A stretch of DNA of 64,000 bases from Nocardioides ungokensis (GTDB lineage Bacteria; Actinomycetota; Actinomycetes; Propionibacteriales; Nocardioidaceae): assembly GCF_013466985.1 (NCBI RefSeq), contig NZ_CP059164.1, positions 2,179,001 to 2,243,000 on the forward strand. The letters run 5' to 3'. The position numbers and the translations under genes are program-made. The notes under the pieces are model-generated. The model searched no databases. It was given only the letters and a program-made list of their open reading frames with translations, and had not been told where the DNA came from. Position 1 is the first letter of the stretch. Each line of letters starts with the position of its first letter. Below are positions 27,312-37,392 of the stretch, piece by piece.

Positions 27312-28734
27312 TCATCGCAGCACGTGTCGCACCGTGCCGTCGCTCAGAGGGCCGATGGCGGTGTCGGCGAAGTAGCTCAGGGAGTTGTAGTCGACGCGCA
27401 GGGTCCGCCCGCTGTGTGCGGGAACGAAGAGGCGGGTCCTCTCGCTGTAGTGGCCGCTGCGGAAGTACGTGAGCTTGACGGTGCGATAGCCATGGTTGCT
27501 GACACGCAGCGCGCCCGGATGCCCGTCCACCCGGCGCACGGTCGGCGGCGGGAACGCGCGAACCGTGACGGTGAGGGTGCCGGGCGTGAGGTACTGCCGG
27601 TCGCAGGCGTAGTAGGTGAGCTCGTAGGTGCCTGCCGCGGCGGACTCCGCGCCCAGATCGACGTAGCGGTCCGGATCATCGGATCGGGCGCGGTCGGAGT
27701 CCGCCCACCAGGGCTCGAGGACGGCGCTGAGGTCGGTGTCGGCAGGGATGTCGATCCAGCAGATGCCGAGGTCCCCGGCGCTGTCGTCGGTGTCGTTCGC
27801 CAGGACGTGCACGTGCTCGACGTCGTAGTAGTCGAGCGTCACGTGGTCGGGAGCGGTGACGGGAGCCTGGTTGTCGAGTGCGGTCGTGGCGCTGCGTGTG
27901 TCCGCGCTGGCCGAGGGGACGAGGCCGGGCTGGGCACCCTGGGCACCCTGGGGCCGGGGCGGCCGGGACAGGAAACCGTTCCGCGAGTCCCTCGAAGCGG
28001 GGTGCGAGCCGGCCGCTGGCATCGCGTGCCCCCACGCCCCCACGCTCGGGGGCGGCCCCCGTGTGGCGCATGACGCCGTAGCCGACGGGGTAGGGGTCGT
28101 CGCCACCCTCGTCGGCGGTCCGGAACGCCGCCCACGCGATCGACTCGTGGCGCACGGTCCGGTCCTTGGAGGCGTGGGCCGCGAGGGTGAATGCACCGGT
28201 GGCCTCGCGGCCGCGCCACGGCCCGTAGAGCACGTCGATGGGCTCGTCGAGCGGGTTGGTGAAGCGCACGACGCCGGGCTCGCCGTCCACCGCGCGGGCG
28301 GTGATCCGGCGGACCTCCACGGTCAGCGTGGCCGGGGTGAGCAGGTGAGTGTTGCACGCGTAGTAGGTCACCGGGTAGCTGCCGGTGTGCAGCGTCGTAC
28401 GCGGCTCGACGGTGAGGTAGGTGGAGGCGGGGCCGATCACGTTCATGCCCGGCCAGCCGTCGTGCGACCAGATGTGCACCCCGAGGCCGGCGTCGTCGGG
28501 TGCGTCGACGCGGCAGACCTGGAGGGCGTCGCCCGCGGGATCGGAGTCGTTGTCGAGGACGTCGACCTCGGCCTCGTAGGTCAACGGGGTGATGACGAGG
28601 TGGTCGTCCGCGGCGACCGGCGGTGACGGATCCACCGCCTGCGCCTGACCGGCGAACGTCCAGACGGCGCCCACCAGCACGGACCACACGATTCCGGAGC
28701 CGAGCAGCCGACCAGTACGACCCGTGCTTCGCAT
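27312..28734 (-). CDS. Secreted protein with two copies of a cadherin/Ig-like domain (frameshifted)
   Basis: About 473 aa after repair, with a signal peptide (LGSGIVWSVLVGAVWTFAGQ, cleavage near AQA-VD). Two roughly 180-residue units align: unit 1 has VDVLDNDSDPAGDALQVCRV, VTYYACNTHLLTPATLTVEV, VDGEPGVVRFTN; unit 2 has VHVLANDTDDSAGDLGICWI, LTYYACDRQYLTPGTLTVTV, VDGHPGALRVSN. Each carries one Cys pair (QVC/GIC and YYAC), probably a disulfide. 'VLxNDxD' is the calcium-loop style of cadherin-like domains. The frame changes in the G/C-rich linker around 27950-28060, where several G5 runs occur. No LPXTG or TM anchor seen. Function unknown. Confidence 0.65.
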
Positions 28735-28905
28735 GTGGTCCCCTCATCGGTTGCGACGACGGGAGGACTGTAAGGCGCGGGCGCCACGTCCGTCCGGCAA
28801 ACGGGTTCGACGGCGCGTGCCGACGGGCCCCCCGCTGGAGACCAGAGGACCGAGGTGGGCACCGCCATGTGGAGCGATGCGGCCGACTGGCCCGGTGACG
28901 TCCGG

Positions 28906-30427
28906 TCAGCCGAGGAAGGTCCTCACGGTCGCGACCGTGTCCGCCTCGGCGGCTGTCTTGTCGTCGCGGTAGCGCACCACGCGGGCGAATCGCAGCGCCA
29001 TCCCGCCGGGGTAGCGGGAGGACGCTGTACACCGTCGAACGCGACCTCGACCACCTGCTCGGGCCGCAGCGGGACGACGTAGTGTCCTTGATCGAGCCGG
29101 GGTCGACTGCCAGGTCGCTGAACGCTCCGTCTGCCAGGCCAGCATCTCGTCGGTCATCCCCTTGAAGGTCTTGCCGAGCATCACGAAGGAGCCTGTCTCG
29201 GGGTCGCGGGCACCGAGGTGGATGTTGGAGAGCCAGCCCTCGCGCCGGCCGCTGCCCACTCGACCGCCAGCACGACGAGGTCGAGGGTGTGCACCGGCTT
29301 CACCTTCACCCACGCGGCCCCGCGGCGGCCGGCGTCGTACGACGCGGCGAGGCTCTTGACCACCACGCCCTCGTGGCCCGAGTCGAGGGCGTCCTGGAGG
29401 AAACACCTGCGCCTCGGCGGGATCGCCGGTGACCAGCCCGGGACCCGGTGCTCGGCCGGGACGAGCCGATCGAGGAGCGCGAGCCGCTCGGCGCCGGGAG
29501 CGTCGAGGAGGTCCGCGCCGTCGTGGTGGAGCACGTCGAAGAAGTACGGCGTGACGGCGACGCCGGCCTGCTGGGCGGTCCGTGACGCGGTCTCCTGGAA
29601 GGGTCGCGGACGACCGGCCTCGTCGAGCGCGATCGCCTCGCCGTCGAGCACGAACTTCGAGGACGGCAATGCGCGGGCCACCGCGACCACCTCAGGCAGG
29701 CGGGCCGTGATGTCCTCCAGGGTGCGGGTCGCGACGAGGACGTCGTCGCCGTCGCGGTGCACCTGGATGCGGATGCCGTCGAGCTTCACGTCGACCGACA
29801 CGGAGCACCCGGGGCGTCGGCCGCCTTGGCGAGGGCGGCCGCGACGTCGGGCGCGCTGGAAGCGAGCATCGGCAGCACGGGGCGGCCGACCTCCAGCCCG
29901 AAGGCGGACAACGCGTCCTGCCCGCCGGTCATCGCCGCCACGGTCACCGCGGTCGTCGATCCCGCGAGCATGGCGGCGCGTCGCACCGCGGGCAGCGGCA
30001 CGCCCGCGGCCTGGGCCACCGCCTCCTGCACCAGCGCGTCGAGCGCGCCCTGGCGGACAGCGCCCGTGACGACGCCTCGCAGCCAGGCCTGCTCGGCTGC
30101 GGTGGCCCGCCCGAACAGCGTGGTCACCGCCGCCGACCGGGCGGCCTGCGAGCCGGGCCCGGCCAGCGCCGCGATGGTGTCGAATGCCTCGTGCACCTCC
30201 AGCACGGTCAGCGTGGGCGCGTCCGCCGGGTCGGGCAGGTCCGTCAGACCGCGCCAGCCCAGCCCGGTGCGACGCTGCCGGAGCGTCCCGCCGAGGTAGG
30301 CCGTGACCGTCTCGAGCTCCTCGGGCGAGGCCGCGGCGAGCAGGATGGCGATCGCGGCCACCTTGGCCTTGCGGGACCGGGTGGCCGACACGGCGTCGGA
30401 GGTGGCGACGAGGTCGGAGAGCAGCAC
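28906..30427 (-). CDS. ligB: ATP-dependent DNA ligase, LigB-like (about five frame breaks)
   Basis: About 507 aa after repair; GTG 30427 ([14 protein letters not shown]). The N-terminal adenylation-adjacent domain (30427-29810) is in one frame; then comes motif [17 protein letters not shown] with the adenylated Lys (about 29781), motif [17 protein letters not shown], motif IIIa [13 protein letters not shown], motif [13 protein letters not shown], motif [21 protein letters not shown], and a C-terminal OB-fold part ([20 protein letters not shown], then [19 protein letters not shown]). Frame changes near 29803, 29400, 29250, 29115 and 29035. This is the mycobacterial LigB/archaeal-type ATP ligase, an accessory enzyme. 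Divergent from an AlkA-like glycosylase. Confidence 0.82.
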
Positions 30428-30491
30428 GGGAACATTCTGACCGCAGCCACCGACACCGCCGCCGTGGTCGGAGTGGGTTAGCGTCGGCGAC

Positions 30492-31436
30492 GTGAGCAAC
30501 GAGGCCGGCCGGACCCGCGTGTGGAGGCCCGACTGGCCCTGCTCGGTGGGCCGGATGCTGCTGTATCGCCGTCGCGGCGCCGGCGACCCGACGTACCACC
30601 TCGACGAGGCGGGCCGGCACTGGCGCGGCATCCGGACCCCCGAGGGGCCGGCGACGCTGGTCGTGGGGGCGCGTCCCGACGACGGTGAGGTGCTGGCCGA
30701 GGCGTGGGGCCCTGGTGCGACCTGGGCGCTGGACTCGGTGCCCGGCCTGCTGGGGGCCGACGACGACCCGAGCGGGTTCGAGCCCCGCCACCCGGGTCGA
30801 GGAGGCCATGCGGCGGCACGGCCCCGTCCGCATCGGGCGCAGCGGCCTGGTCATGGAGTCCCTCGTCCCGGCGATCCTGGAGCAGAAGGTGACCGGCCAG
30901 GAGGCGTTCGCGGGGTTCCGGATGCTCGTGCACAGGTACGGCGAGCACGCACCGGTGCCCGGGCCCGGTGGTCGAAGGCTCTGGGTGCAGCCCACTCCTG
31001 AGCGGCTGCGCACGATCCCGTCGTGGGAGTGGCTGCGGATGCACGTCGACCCGGCCCGCTCCCGCACCCTGGTCCGGGCTGCCGCGGTCGCCGACGCGCT
31101 GGAGCGCACCGCCGTACTGCCCACGAGGAGGCGGACCGCCGGCTGCGCAGCCTCCCCGGCATCGGGGTGTGGACCAGCGCCGAGGTGCGCCAGCGCGCCC
31201 ACGGCGACCCGGATGCGGTGTCGTTCGGCGACTACCACGTGGCCAAGGACATCGGCTGGGCGCTCACCGGCACCCCCTTCGACGACGCGGAGCTCGAGGA
31301 GTTCCTCGAGCCGTGGCGCCCGCACCGCGGTCGCGTCCAGGCGCTGGTCGGCCTGGCCGGGCTGCACCGTCCCCGCCGGGGCGCCCGGATGGCCCCGCGC
31401 ACCCACTTCCCGGCCACCGTCACCCGTCGGACCTGA
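30492..31436 (+). CDS. DNA-3-methyladenine glycosylase family (AlkA/HhH) protein (two compensating frame breaks)
   Basis: About 314 aa; GTG 30492. Base-excision glycosylase of the HhH-GPD superfamily. The helix-hairpin-helix is LRSLPGIGVWTSAEVRQRA (about 31140-31195), followed by the Gly/Pro-Asp loop AVSFGDYHVAKDIGW whose Asp would be catalytic. Upstream MESLVPAILEQKVTGQEAF is the usual core helix. Frame changes near 30800 and 31118 cancel out, so the gene length is 3n. A TAGCGT (30479-30484) seven bases before GTG suggests a leaderless mRNA. Divergent from ligB, 64 bp apart: a likely co-controlled repair pair. Confidence 0.8.
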
Positions 31437-31495
31437 CCGCCACACGCGGGCGGGGTGCCACCCGTGATCGACCTACCGCCGGTACGGTGACCGGG

Positions 31496-32437
31496 ATGAG
31501 CACCGATCTGCAGCAGCTGCGCACGGCCTCCCGGGACGAGGCGTCGGCCTTCTTCGCCGAGGTCGATCCGGAGACGCTGGTGACCGCGGTCCGCGCGACC
31601 AGCGACGAGGAGCTCCTCGCCCTGATGGCCCGCGACGAGGTCCGGCCCGCAGCCGTGGAAGGCATCCTCGCCCGGCTCCACGAGTACGCCGTCGCGGAGC
31701 GTCTCGCCGAGCTGAAGGGAATCGTGAGGTTCGACCTCGAGCGGCGCGGGACGCTCCTCGAGCGGCACGGACTGGCGTTCGACGGCGGCAGCATGACCTT
31801 GCTGCGGGACCTGTCGGGCACCGAGCGCACCGACGTGGCGCTGAGGACCAGCCTGCTGCGGTTCGTGCGGATCGTCAGCGGCGAGCGCAACGCCGGGCTC
31901 GAGTACCTGCGCGGCAAGCTCGACATCGACGGCGACGCCATGCTGGCGCTGGGTGTCGGCGGTATCTTCCGGGTGCCCGGCACGGGCGCGGTCGCGGTGG
32001 ACCCGAGGGCCCTCGACCCGGTCGAGGTCGCCACCGCCCTGGGCGAGGTGAGCCACGACCACCTGAAGAAGGTGATGACGTCGGGCTTCCGCCCGGTGGT
32101 GCTCGGCGAGATCTTCCGCCGCCTGCCCGACTACCTCAACCCGGGCAAGGCGGCCCGCGTCGACCTGACGATCGGCTTCCGCCTGCTCGGCAACCCCGAG
32201 GGCGAGATCGAGCGGTACGTCGTCCGCGTGGCCGGGGGAGTGGCCACGGTCGAGGTGGGCGACCAGGGGGAGGACCGCGATGCGACGGTCACCTGCGAGG
32301 CCCACGACTACCTGCGGCTGGCGACCGGCCACCTCAACCCGGTCACGGCCGTGCTCAAGGGCCAGCTCAAGGTCCGCGGCGACAAGGCCAAGGCGCTCAG
32401 GCTGAGCTCGGTCATCGACATCCCCCAGCCGCGCTGA
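31496..32437 (+). CDS. SCP2 sterol-carrier-domain protein, probably two-domain
   Basis: 313 aa from ATG 31496. The C-terminal half is a clear SCP2 fold (VDLTIGFRLLGNPEGEIERY, ATVEVGDQGEDRDATVTCEA, YLRLATGHLNPVTAVLKGQL, VRGDKAKALRLSSV). The first half also ends in an SCP2-like stretch (RNAGLEYLRGKLDIDGDAML), so two lipid-binding modules are possible. TACGGT (31483-31488) seven bases before ATG suggests leaderless initiation. Binding of sterols or acyl-CoA is family inference. Confidence 0.8.
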   Translation: MSTDLQQLRTASRDEASAFFAEVDPETLVTAVRATSDEELLALMARDEVRPAAVEGILARLHEYAVAERLAELKGIVRFDLERRGTLLERHGLAFDGGSMTLLRDLSGTERTDVALRTSLLRFVRIVSGERNAGLEYLRGKLDIDGDAMLALGVGGIFRVPGTGAVAVDPRALDPVEVATALGEVSHDHLKKVMTSGFRPVVLGEIFRRLPDYLNPGKAARVDLTIGFRLLGNPEGEIERYVVRVAGGVATVEVGDQGEDRDATVTCEAHDYLRLATGHLNPVTAVLKGQLKVRGDKAKALRLSSVIDIPQPR

Positions 32438-32458
32438 GCCTGCTCGACCGGGGGCCGA

Positions 32459-33722
32459 TCAGAGCAGCGGGCGCAGCGGCGCCAGGACGAACTCCGTGAA
32501 ACTTGCGGTGCAGGTCGCGCGCCTCCCACTCACCGATGGTGAGCTCGAGCGAGTTCGACTCGTCGGCCTCGAAGATCTCCTCCATCGCCGCGGCGAGCGA
32601 CTCGTCGATCAGCTCGACGTTGATCTCGTAGTTGCCGCTCAGGCTGAGCCGGTCGATGTTGGCGGTGCCGACCGTGGTCCAGGTCCCGTCGATCGTCGAG
32701 GTCTTCGCGTGCACCATGGCGTCCTTGTAGCGCAGGATCCGCACACCTGCATCGAGGAGCTGGCTGAAGTAGCCGCGGGAGATCCAGTCGGCCACGATGT
32801 GGTTGGACTTCAACGGGATCAGCAGTCGCACGTCCACGCCGCGCCGCGCCGCCGCCTTCATGGCGTCGACGAAGTCCTGGTCGGGGATGAAGTAGGCGTG
32901 GGTCATCCACACGTTGCGGCTGGCCCGGTTGATGGCCTCGAGGTACATGCCGCGGATCGGGAACATCCAGAGCCGCGGCACGTTGCGGTGGAACCGGATC
33001 CGCGGCTCCCAGGTCGAGGCGGTCTCCAGCAGGAGCGGACGCTCGCTGGTGCCGATCCGCCGGCGCCGGTTCAGGTTCCAGAAGTCCGCGAAGGCTCGCT
33101 TCAGGTCCCAGACCCCGGGCCCGGTCAGCCGCATGTGGGTGTCGCGCCACTCGGTCTCGTAGGCCGAGCCGATGTTGTAACCGCCCACGAACCCGACGCT
33201 GTCGTCGACCACGAGGATCTTGCGGTGGTCGCGCCCGTACCGGCGCAGGTCGAAGACCCGCCACCCGGCGGCGTACACGGGGTAGCGGAGCACCTTCATG
33301 CTCGGCGGGAACCGCTTGAACCGGGGCGAGACCACCATGTTGGCGAAGCCGTCGTAGATGCAGTAGACCTCGACGCCACGGGCGGCGGCCGCGGCCAGCG
33401 CCTCCTTGAAGCGCTCGCCGATCTCGTCGCCCTTCCAGATGTAGGTCTCGAAGAGGATCTGACGGGTCGCCCCCTCGATCGCCGCGAGCATGTCGTCGAA
33501 GAGGTCCTTGCCGAACGTGTACGTCGTGACGGTGCCGTCGCCGATCGGGACCGTGCGCGGTTTGGTGACCGGGAACGGCTTGGGCTTCTTGCCCCGCCGA
33601 CGGTAGGAGTCGACCAGCGACATCCCGATCGCCAGCGCCAACTGCACCCCGACCATCGCGAGGGCGGTACGGCGCAGCAGCCGCAACAGCCGTTCGGCGA
33701 CGGATGGGGCAGATGTGGTCAC
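32459..33722 (-). CDS. Phospholipase D-type cardiolipin synthase (one frame break near the end)
   Basis: About 420 aa from GTG 33722. N-terminal TM (ALAMVGVQLALAIGMSLV), then two HKD motifs: YGRDHRKILVVDD (about 33225) and MVHAKTSTIDGTW (about 32712), plus GGYNIGSAYETEWRDTH and GTANIDRLSLSGNYEINVE, as in ClsA/ClsB. It should join two phosphatidylglycerols or a related transphosphatidylation at the membrane. As written the frame overlaps the end of the SCP2 gene; removing one A from GAAAC at about 32500 gives RKFTEFVLAPLRPLL and a stop at 32459-32461, which removes that overlap. Confidence 0.87.
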
Positions 33723-33769
33723 GGGTTCAATCTAGTCGCGGACTCCACGCTTTGCCGGGCAGGCGGGTG

Positions 33770-35148
33770 TCAGGCGGCGAGCGTGAGGGCCAGTCGCGGG
33801 CGCTGGATGTCCACGCGGGGTCCGGGTGGTCGGGCTGCGGGGGTGGGTGGTGGGGGTGCGGTGCTGCGGTGGTGGTGGCCGGTGGGGGTGGTGATGCCGA
33901 TGGTGTGGGGTTGGTCGAGGTCGCCGGGGACGGGTCGGTGGCGCCAGCCGGGCGCCTCTTTGGCGTGGTTGCAGCTCTCGCAGAGGCCTTGGCCGTTGTG
34001 GGCGCTGGTGGGGCCGCCGCGGTGCCGCGGCTGGGCGTGGTCGGCGTGCCGGATGGGGCGTTGCACCAGGGGGTGCGGCAGGTCTGGTCGCGCAGGGTGA
34101 GGTGGTCGCGCAGGTGTCCGGTGAAGTGCGCGGCCTCGGTCTCGAGGGCGACCAGGGCGCCGGTGGTGGGGTAGTGGAAGAACCGCTGGATGGTGGAGCG
34201 GATCTGGGGGCTGGTCGCGGCCAGGTCGCGGGCGATGGTGGCGGGGATGTGGCCGCACCAGGGCAGCCAGGCGGGGGTGTGGTCGTGGCCGAGGAGGGTC
34301 TCGGCGGAGACGAGGACCTTCAGGGCGACCGGGGTGCGGGTGGCGGTGGGCTGGCCGGTGAGGCGGGCCACGGCGGTGTCGGTCTGGTGCTGGCCGCGGG
34401 TGCGGGGGTCGCCGGTGGCGCGGTCGCGGTCGGTGGCCTCGGTCAGGGAGGTCATCACCGCGGCGTACTGCCAGTCGGCCAGGGTGATGGAGAGCTGGGC
34501 CATGCCGTCGCCCAGGAGTCGGCCGGTGACCCGACGGGAGGCGTGGGCGCGGTGTCGGCGGGCCAGGGCGGTGACTTCGTCGAGGGAGAGCGCGAGGCGG
34601 CGCACGGCCTGGGTGAGCCGGGTCTCGCCGAGCCCGTCCAGCGCACCGGGCTCCCCGGCGATCTGGGCGTCGATGGTCAGGCGGTGCTCGCGGGTGAGGT
34701 GGCTGGTCTCGGTGGCGATGATCTGGGCGCGGCGTTCGGACAGGTCGCCGCGGCGGAGCGCGGTGTAGGTGTGGGGCAGGTCGTGGAGCAGGGCGCGGGC
34801 CAGGGTGAGGTGGGCGCGGCCCCGGTGGGGTGACTCGCGGCGGGCCAGGCCGATCTCGGCGCCCAAGGCGGCGTCCCGACGCCCCGCCACCCGGGCGGGG
34901 GTGTGGGGGCGGCGGTGGTCGAGCTGGTCGGTGATCGCGGCCTGGGCGGCCGCGGCGGCGGACTTGATCCGTTCCAGCGCCTCGAGGTGGTCGATGCAGG
35001 TGGCGTCGTCGGCGGGCACGTCGAGGTCGGCGAGCATCTCGACGAGCCCGTCCAGGGCGCGCTGCTGGACCGCGGCGACGTCCACCACTGACTCGGTCAC
35101 GTGTTCGACAATACGTTCGAACAGTGACTGCCACAAGGTCTTCTCCAC
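33770..35148 (-). CDS. DUF222 / 13E12-repeat HNH endonuclease (one frame break)
   Basis: About 459 aa after repair. GTG 35148 is chosen for its GGAGGAG. The long DUF222 domain (LVEMLADLDVPADDATCIDH, ALRRGDLSERRAQIIATETS, RRLALSLDEVTALARRHRAH, MAQLSITLADWQYAAVMTSL) is followed by the HNH core: CRTPWCNAPIRHADHAQPRH and NGQGLCESCNHAKEAPGWRH, with both Cys pairs and the DH. The frame changes at about 34050, between those two parts. An SOS-like box at 35105-35120 lies within its first 15 codons or just upstream if GTG 35100 is used. A decayed paralogue is at 510-1861. Confidence 0.82.
35105..35120. promoter_or_regulatory. LexA/SOS-like box of the second DUF222 gene
   Basis: TCGACA-ATAC-GTTCGA matches TCGAAC-N4-GTTCGA at 10 of 12 defined positions. 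It is 5 bases before an in-frame GTG (35100) and 28 bases inside the gene if GTG 35148 is the start. Confidence 0.45.
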
Positions 35149-35277
35149 TGCTCCTCCGGCAGCGCCGCCTTCCAACACCGATCAGGATTCGAGAAGCACC
35201 CCGACGTCCCCGGACCTAGCCTCTTCACAGAAGGCCGGCACCACGCCGGACCTCGAGAGCGAAAGGCGGCGACGACG

Positions 35278-35726
35278 ATGCCCACGAACAGTTCCGCGAC
35301 CGAGTCCAACGGCTTCACCGCCGAGGAGCGTGCTGCAATGAAGGAGCGCGCCGCCGAGCTGCGCGCAGAGGGCAAGAAGGGCGCCAAGAAGGCCGACGGG
35401 CTGCAGGCGGTGCTCGAGGCGATCGCGAAGATGGCGCCGGAGGACCGCGCGCTCGCCGAGCGCGTGCACGTGGCGGTGACCACGACCGCGCCGGACTGGC
35501 ACCGAAGACCTGGTACGGGATGCCGGCGTACGCCAACGGCGACGGCAAGGTCGTCGTCTTCTTCCAGGATGCGGGCAAGTTCAAGTACCGCTACTCGACC
35601 CTGGGCTTCCAGGACTCCGCGAACCTCGACGACGGGGACCTGTGGCCGGTGTCGTACGCGCTCCGGGACTGGAGCCCCGTGGTCGAGAAGAAGGTCGTGG
35701 AGCTGGTCAAGGCCGCGATCGCCTGA
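35278..35726 (+). CDS. DUF1801/YdhG-like (iron-chaperone fold) protein (one frame break)
   Basis: About 149 aa. A charged N-terminus (ERAAMKERAAELRAEGKKGA) precedes the YdhG/CyaY-like fold: MAPEDRALAERVHVAVTT, APKTWYGMPAYANGDGKVVV, FQDAGKFKYRYSTLGFQDSA and SYALRDWSPVVEKKVVELV. 'TWYGMPAY' is the family's hallmark. The frame changes at about 35503 (GACTGGCACCG); one more C gives TAPDLAPKTWYG. Function in the family is poorly known. Confidence 0.75.
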
Positions 35727-35856
35727 CGACCAGCGTTCGTGAAGGTGTGCGCTCTGCTCGAGCTCGACCAGCCGACGGCCCTGGCAACCAGCCTGAGCCG
35801 ATGGCTCGGCGAGCAAGCATGACGGACGACGGCCTGCACCGAACTCGGCAGACCAC

Positions 35857-35872
35857 GCCCCGTTCGGGGCGA
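35857..35872 (-). terminator. Perfect short hairpin after lepB
   Basis: CGCCCC-GTTC-GGGGCG, a perfect 6-bp GC stem, 8 bp beyond the lepB stop on the minus strand and between it and the convergent DUF1801 gene. It may serve both transcripts. Confidence 0.5.
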
Positions 35873-35879
35873 CGCGGCG

Positions 35880-36664
35880 CTACTCGCCGGGGTCCTTCAC
35901 CCTGGAGAAGGTCGCCGGGCGGTGCAGGATCGTGACCCTGTCCCGGGGCCAGACGAGCGCGAAGACGCGCCCGACGACCAGGTCGGTGTCGACGTACTCG
36001 TCACCGGGCACGCAGGCGGGATCGGAGCCGCTGCACATGTGCACCGTGGAGTCCGCCGAGTTGTCCCGGTTGTCGCCCATCACGAAGATGTGGCCGTCGG
36101 GGACCGGACCGGCTGTCCAGGCGCAGGTGGTGGTCATCGGACCGTTGCAGGTCTGCTGGGGAGAGATGTAGTCGCTCTCGTTGAGCGGGGTCCCGTTCAC
36201 CATGATCCTGCCGCGCGAATCGCAGCACGTGATGACGTCACCGGCGACGCCGATGACCCGCTTCACGAGGTGCCCGCCCGAGGGGTGAGACCGGCCTTGG
36301 CCATCAGCGAAGCGAGGGCGCCGTGAGGACCCGCGTCCTCCGCACCGCCCAACCAGTCACCCGGGTCCTTGAACACGACGACGTCCCCGCGCTGCGGTGA
36401 CCCGCCGAACCAGTACGACGGCTTCTCGACCAGGATCCGGTCGTTCTTGACCAGGCCGGGCTCCATCGAGCTCGACGGGATGTAGAAGGCCTGCAGGAAG
36501 AGCGCCTTGATCACGATCGCCAGGACGACCGCGACGGCGAACAGCACGACCGTCTGCTGCCAGAGCGGACGGCGAGGACGGCGACGCGGCCGCCCGCTGG
36601 CGCGATCCGGCTCGCCCGGAGAGTCCGTCAGCACGCCCTCGCCGACGCTGGTGGTCTCGTCCAC
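35880..36664 (-). CDS. lepB: Signal peptidase I (one frame break)
   Basis: About 261 aa from GTG 36664. One N-terminal TM (QTVVLFAVAVVLAIVIKALF) follows a basic cytoplasmic tail. The catalytic Ser is in FYIPSSSMEPGL (about 36468) and the general-base Lys in HLVKRVIGVAGDVI (about 36256); IFVMGDNRDNSADS is box D/E. As written the frame ends at TPRAGTS; adding one G to the GGG at about 36270 gives TPRAGHLVKRVIG. It cleaves signal peptides of exported proteins at the outer face of the membrane. Not in the usual rpsP-rnhB context, so it may be a second copy. Confidence 0.87.
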
Positions 36665-36860
36665 GCGCTGCCCCTGTCAGATACTGCGCGCCGTCCCTCG
36701 GCACCAGCAGCCTGACCGGAGTATGGCCGCGGCGGCCGGACCAGTCGTCATACACCGGCTGGTTTCACCGACGCTCGGTATGCAGCGTGCAAGGACCTAA
36801 GGACCTGTCTACACCGCCGTCGCGAGGCGTTGACTGCAAGAGAGTGGAGGGAGCAGGGCA

Positions 36861-37312
36861 ATGACGCACGTGAGGGGTCACATCGACATCGCAGCATCCG
36901 TGGAGACCGTCTTCGACGTCGTGGCGGACCAGACCAACGAGCCGACGTACAACCCGGGCATGGTGAGCTCCGAGATGGTGACGCCGGCGCCGCTGGGCGA
37001 GGGGAGCAGGTTCCGCGCGGTCGCCCGGAGCGCAGGCCGCGAGGTCCCGATGACCATCGAGCTGGTCGAGTACGGCAGACCGCACCACCTCGGGTCCTCA
37101 CCTCGGTGGACGGCACCATCATCGACGGGACGCTGGACTTCGCACCCCACCCGGGCGGCACCCGGATGACGTGGGACTGGGACGTGCGGAGCACCGGGAG
37201 GCTCCGGTACGCCGGTCCGGTGATCGGCTACCTCGGCCGGCGCCAGGAGCACCGGATCTGGCTCGGGCTCAAGCGTCGCCTGGAGAGCGTGCCGGTCCGC
37301 ACCGGGGAGTGA
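36861..37312 (+). CDS. SRPBCC-family (polyketide-cyclase-like) protein (one frame break)
   Basis: About 150 aa. START/SRPBCC lipid- or ligand-binding fold: HVRGHIDIAASVETVFDVVA, EPTYNPGMVSSEMVTPAPLG, PMTIELVEYGRPHHLGS and TIIDGTLDFAPHPGGTRMTW. The frame changes at about 37095; one missing base. ATG 36861 follows a weak AGGGAG. Ligand unknown. Confidence 0.68.
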
Positions 37313-37392
37313 CGGCCCGCCCGGTGTGCATCGCGTGTCCGTGGTGACCCGCTCGGAATAACACTGTCGGCGGCGACGTTTACTCTCGTCGT

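Noticed and set aside
27940-28060. Runs of five G/C in the repeat protein as a phase-variation switch
   Set aside because: Many neighbours have similar breaks in short runs, so error is the simpler explanation; G5 is also short for slipped-strand switching.
37313-37392. SOS box expected before uvrB
   Set aside because: No TCGAAC-N4-GTTCGA-like sequence was found in the upstream gap.
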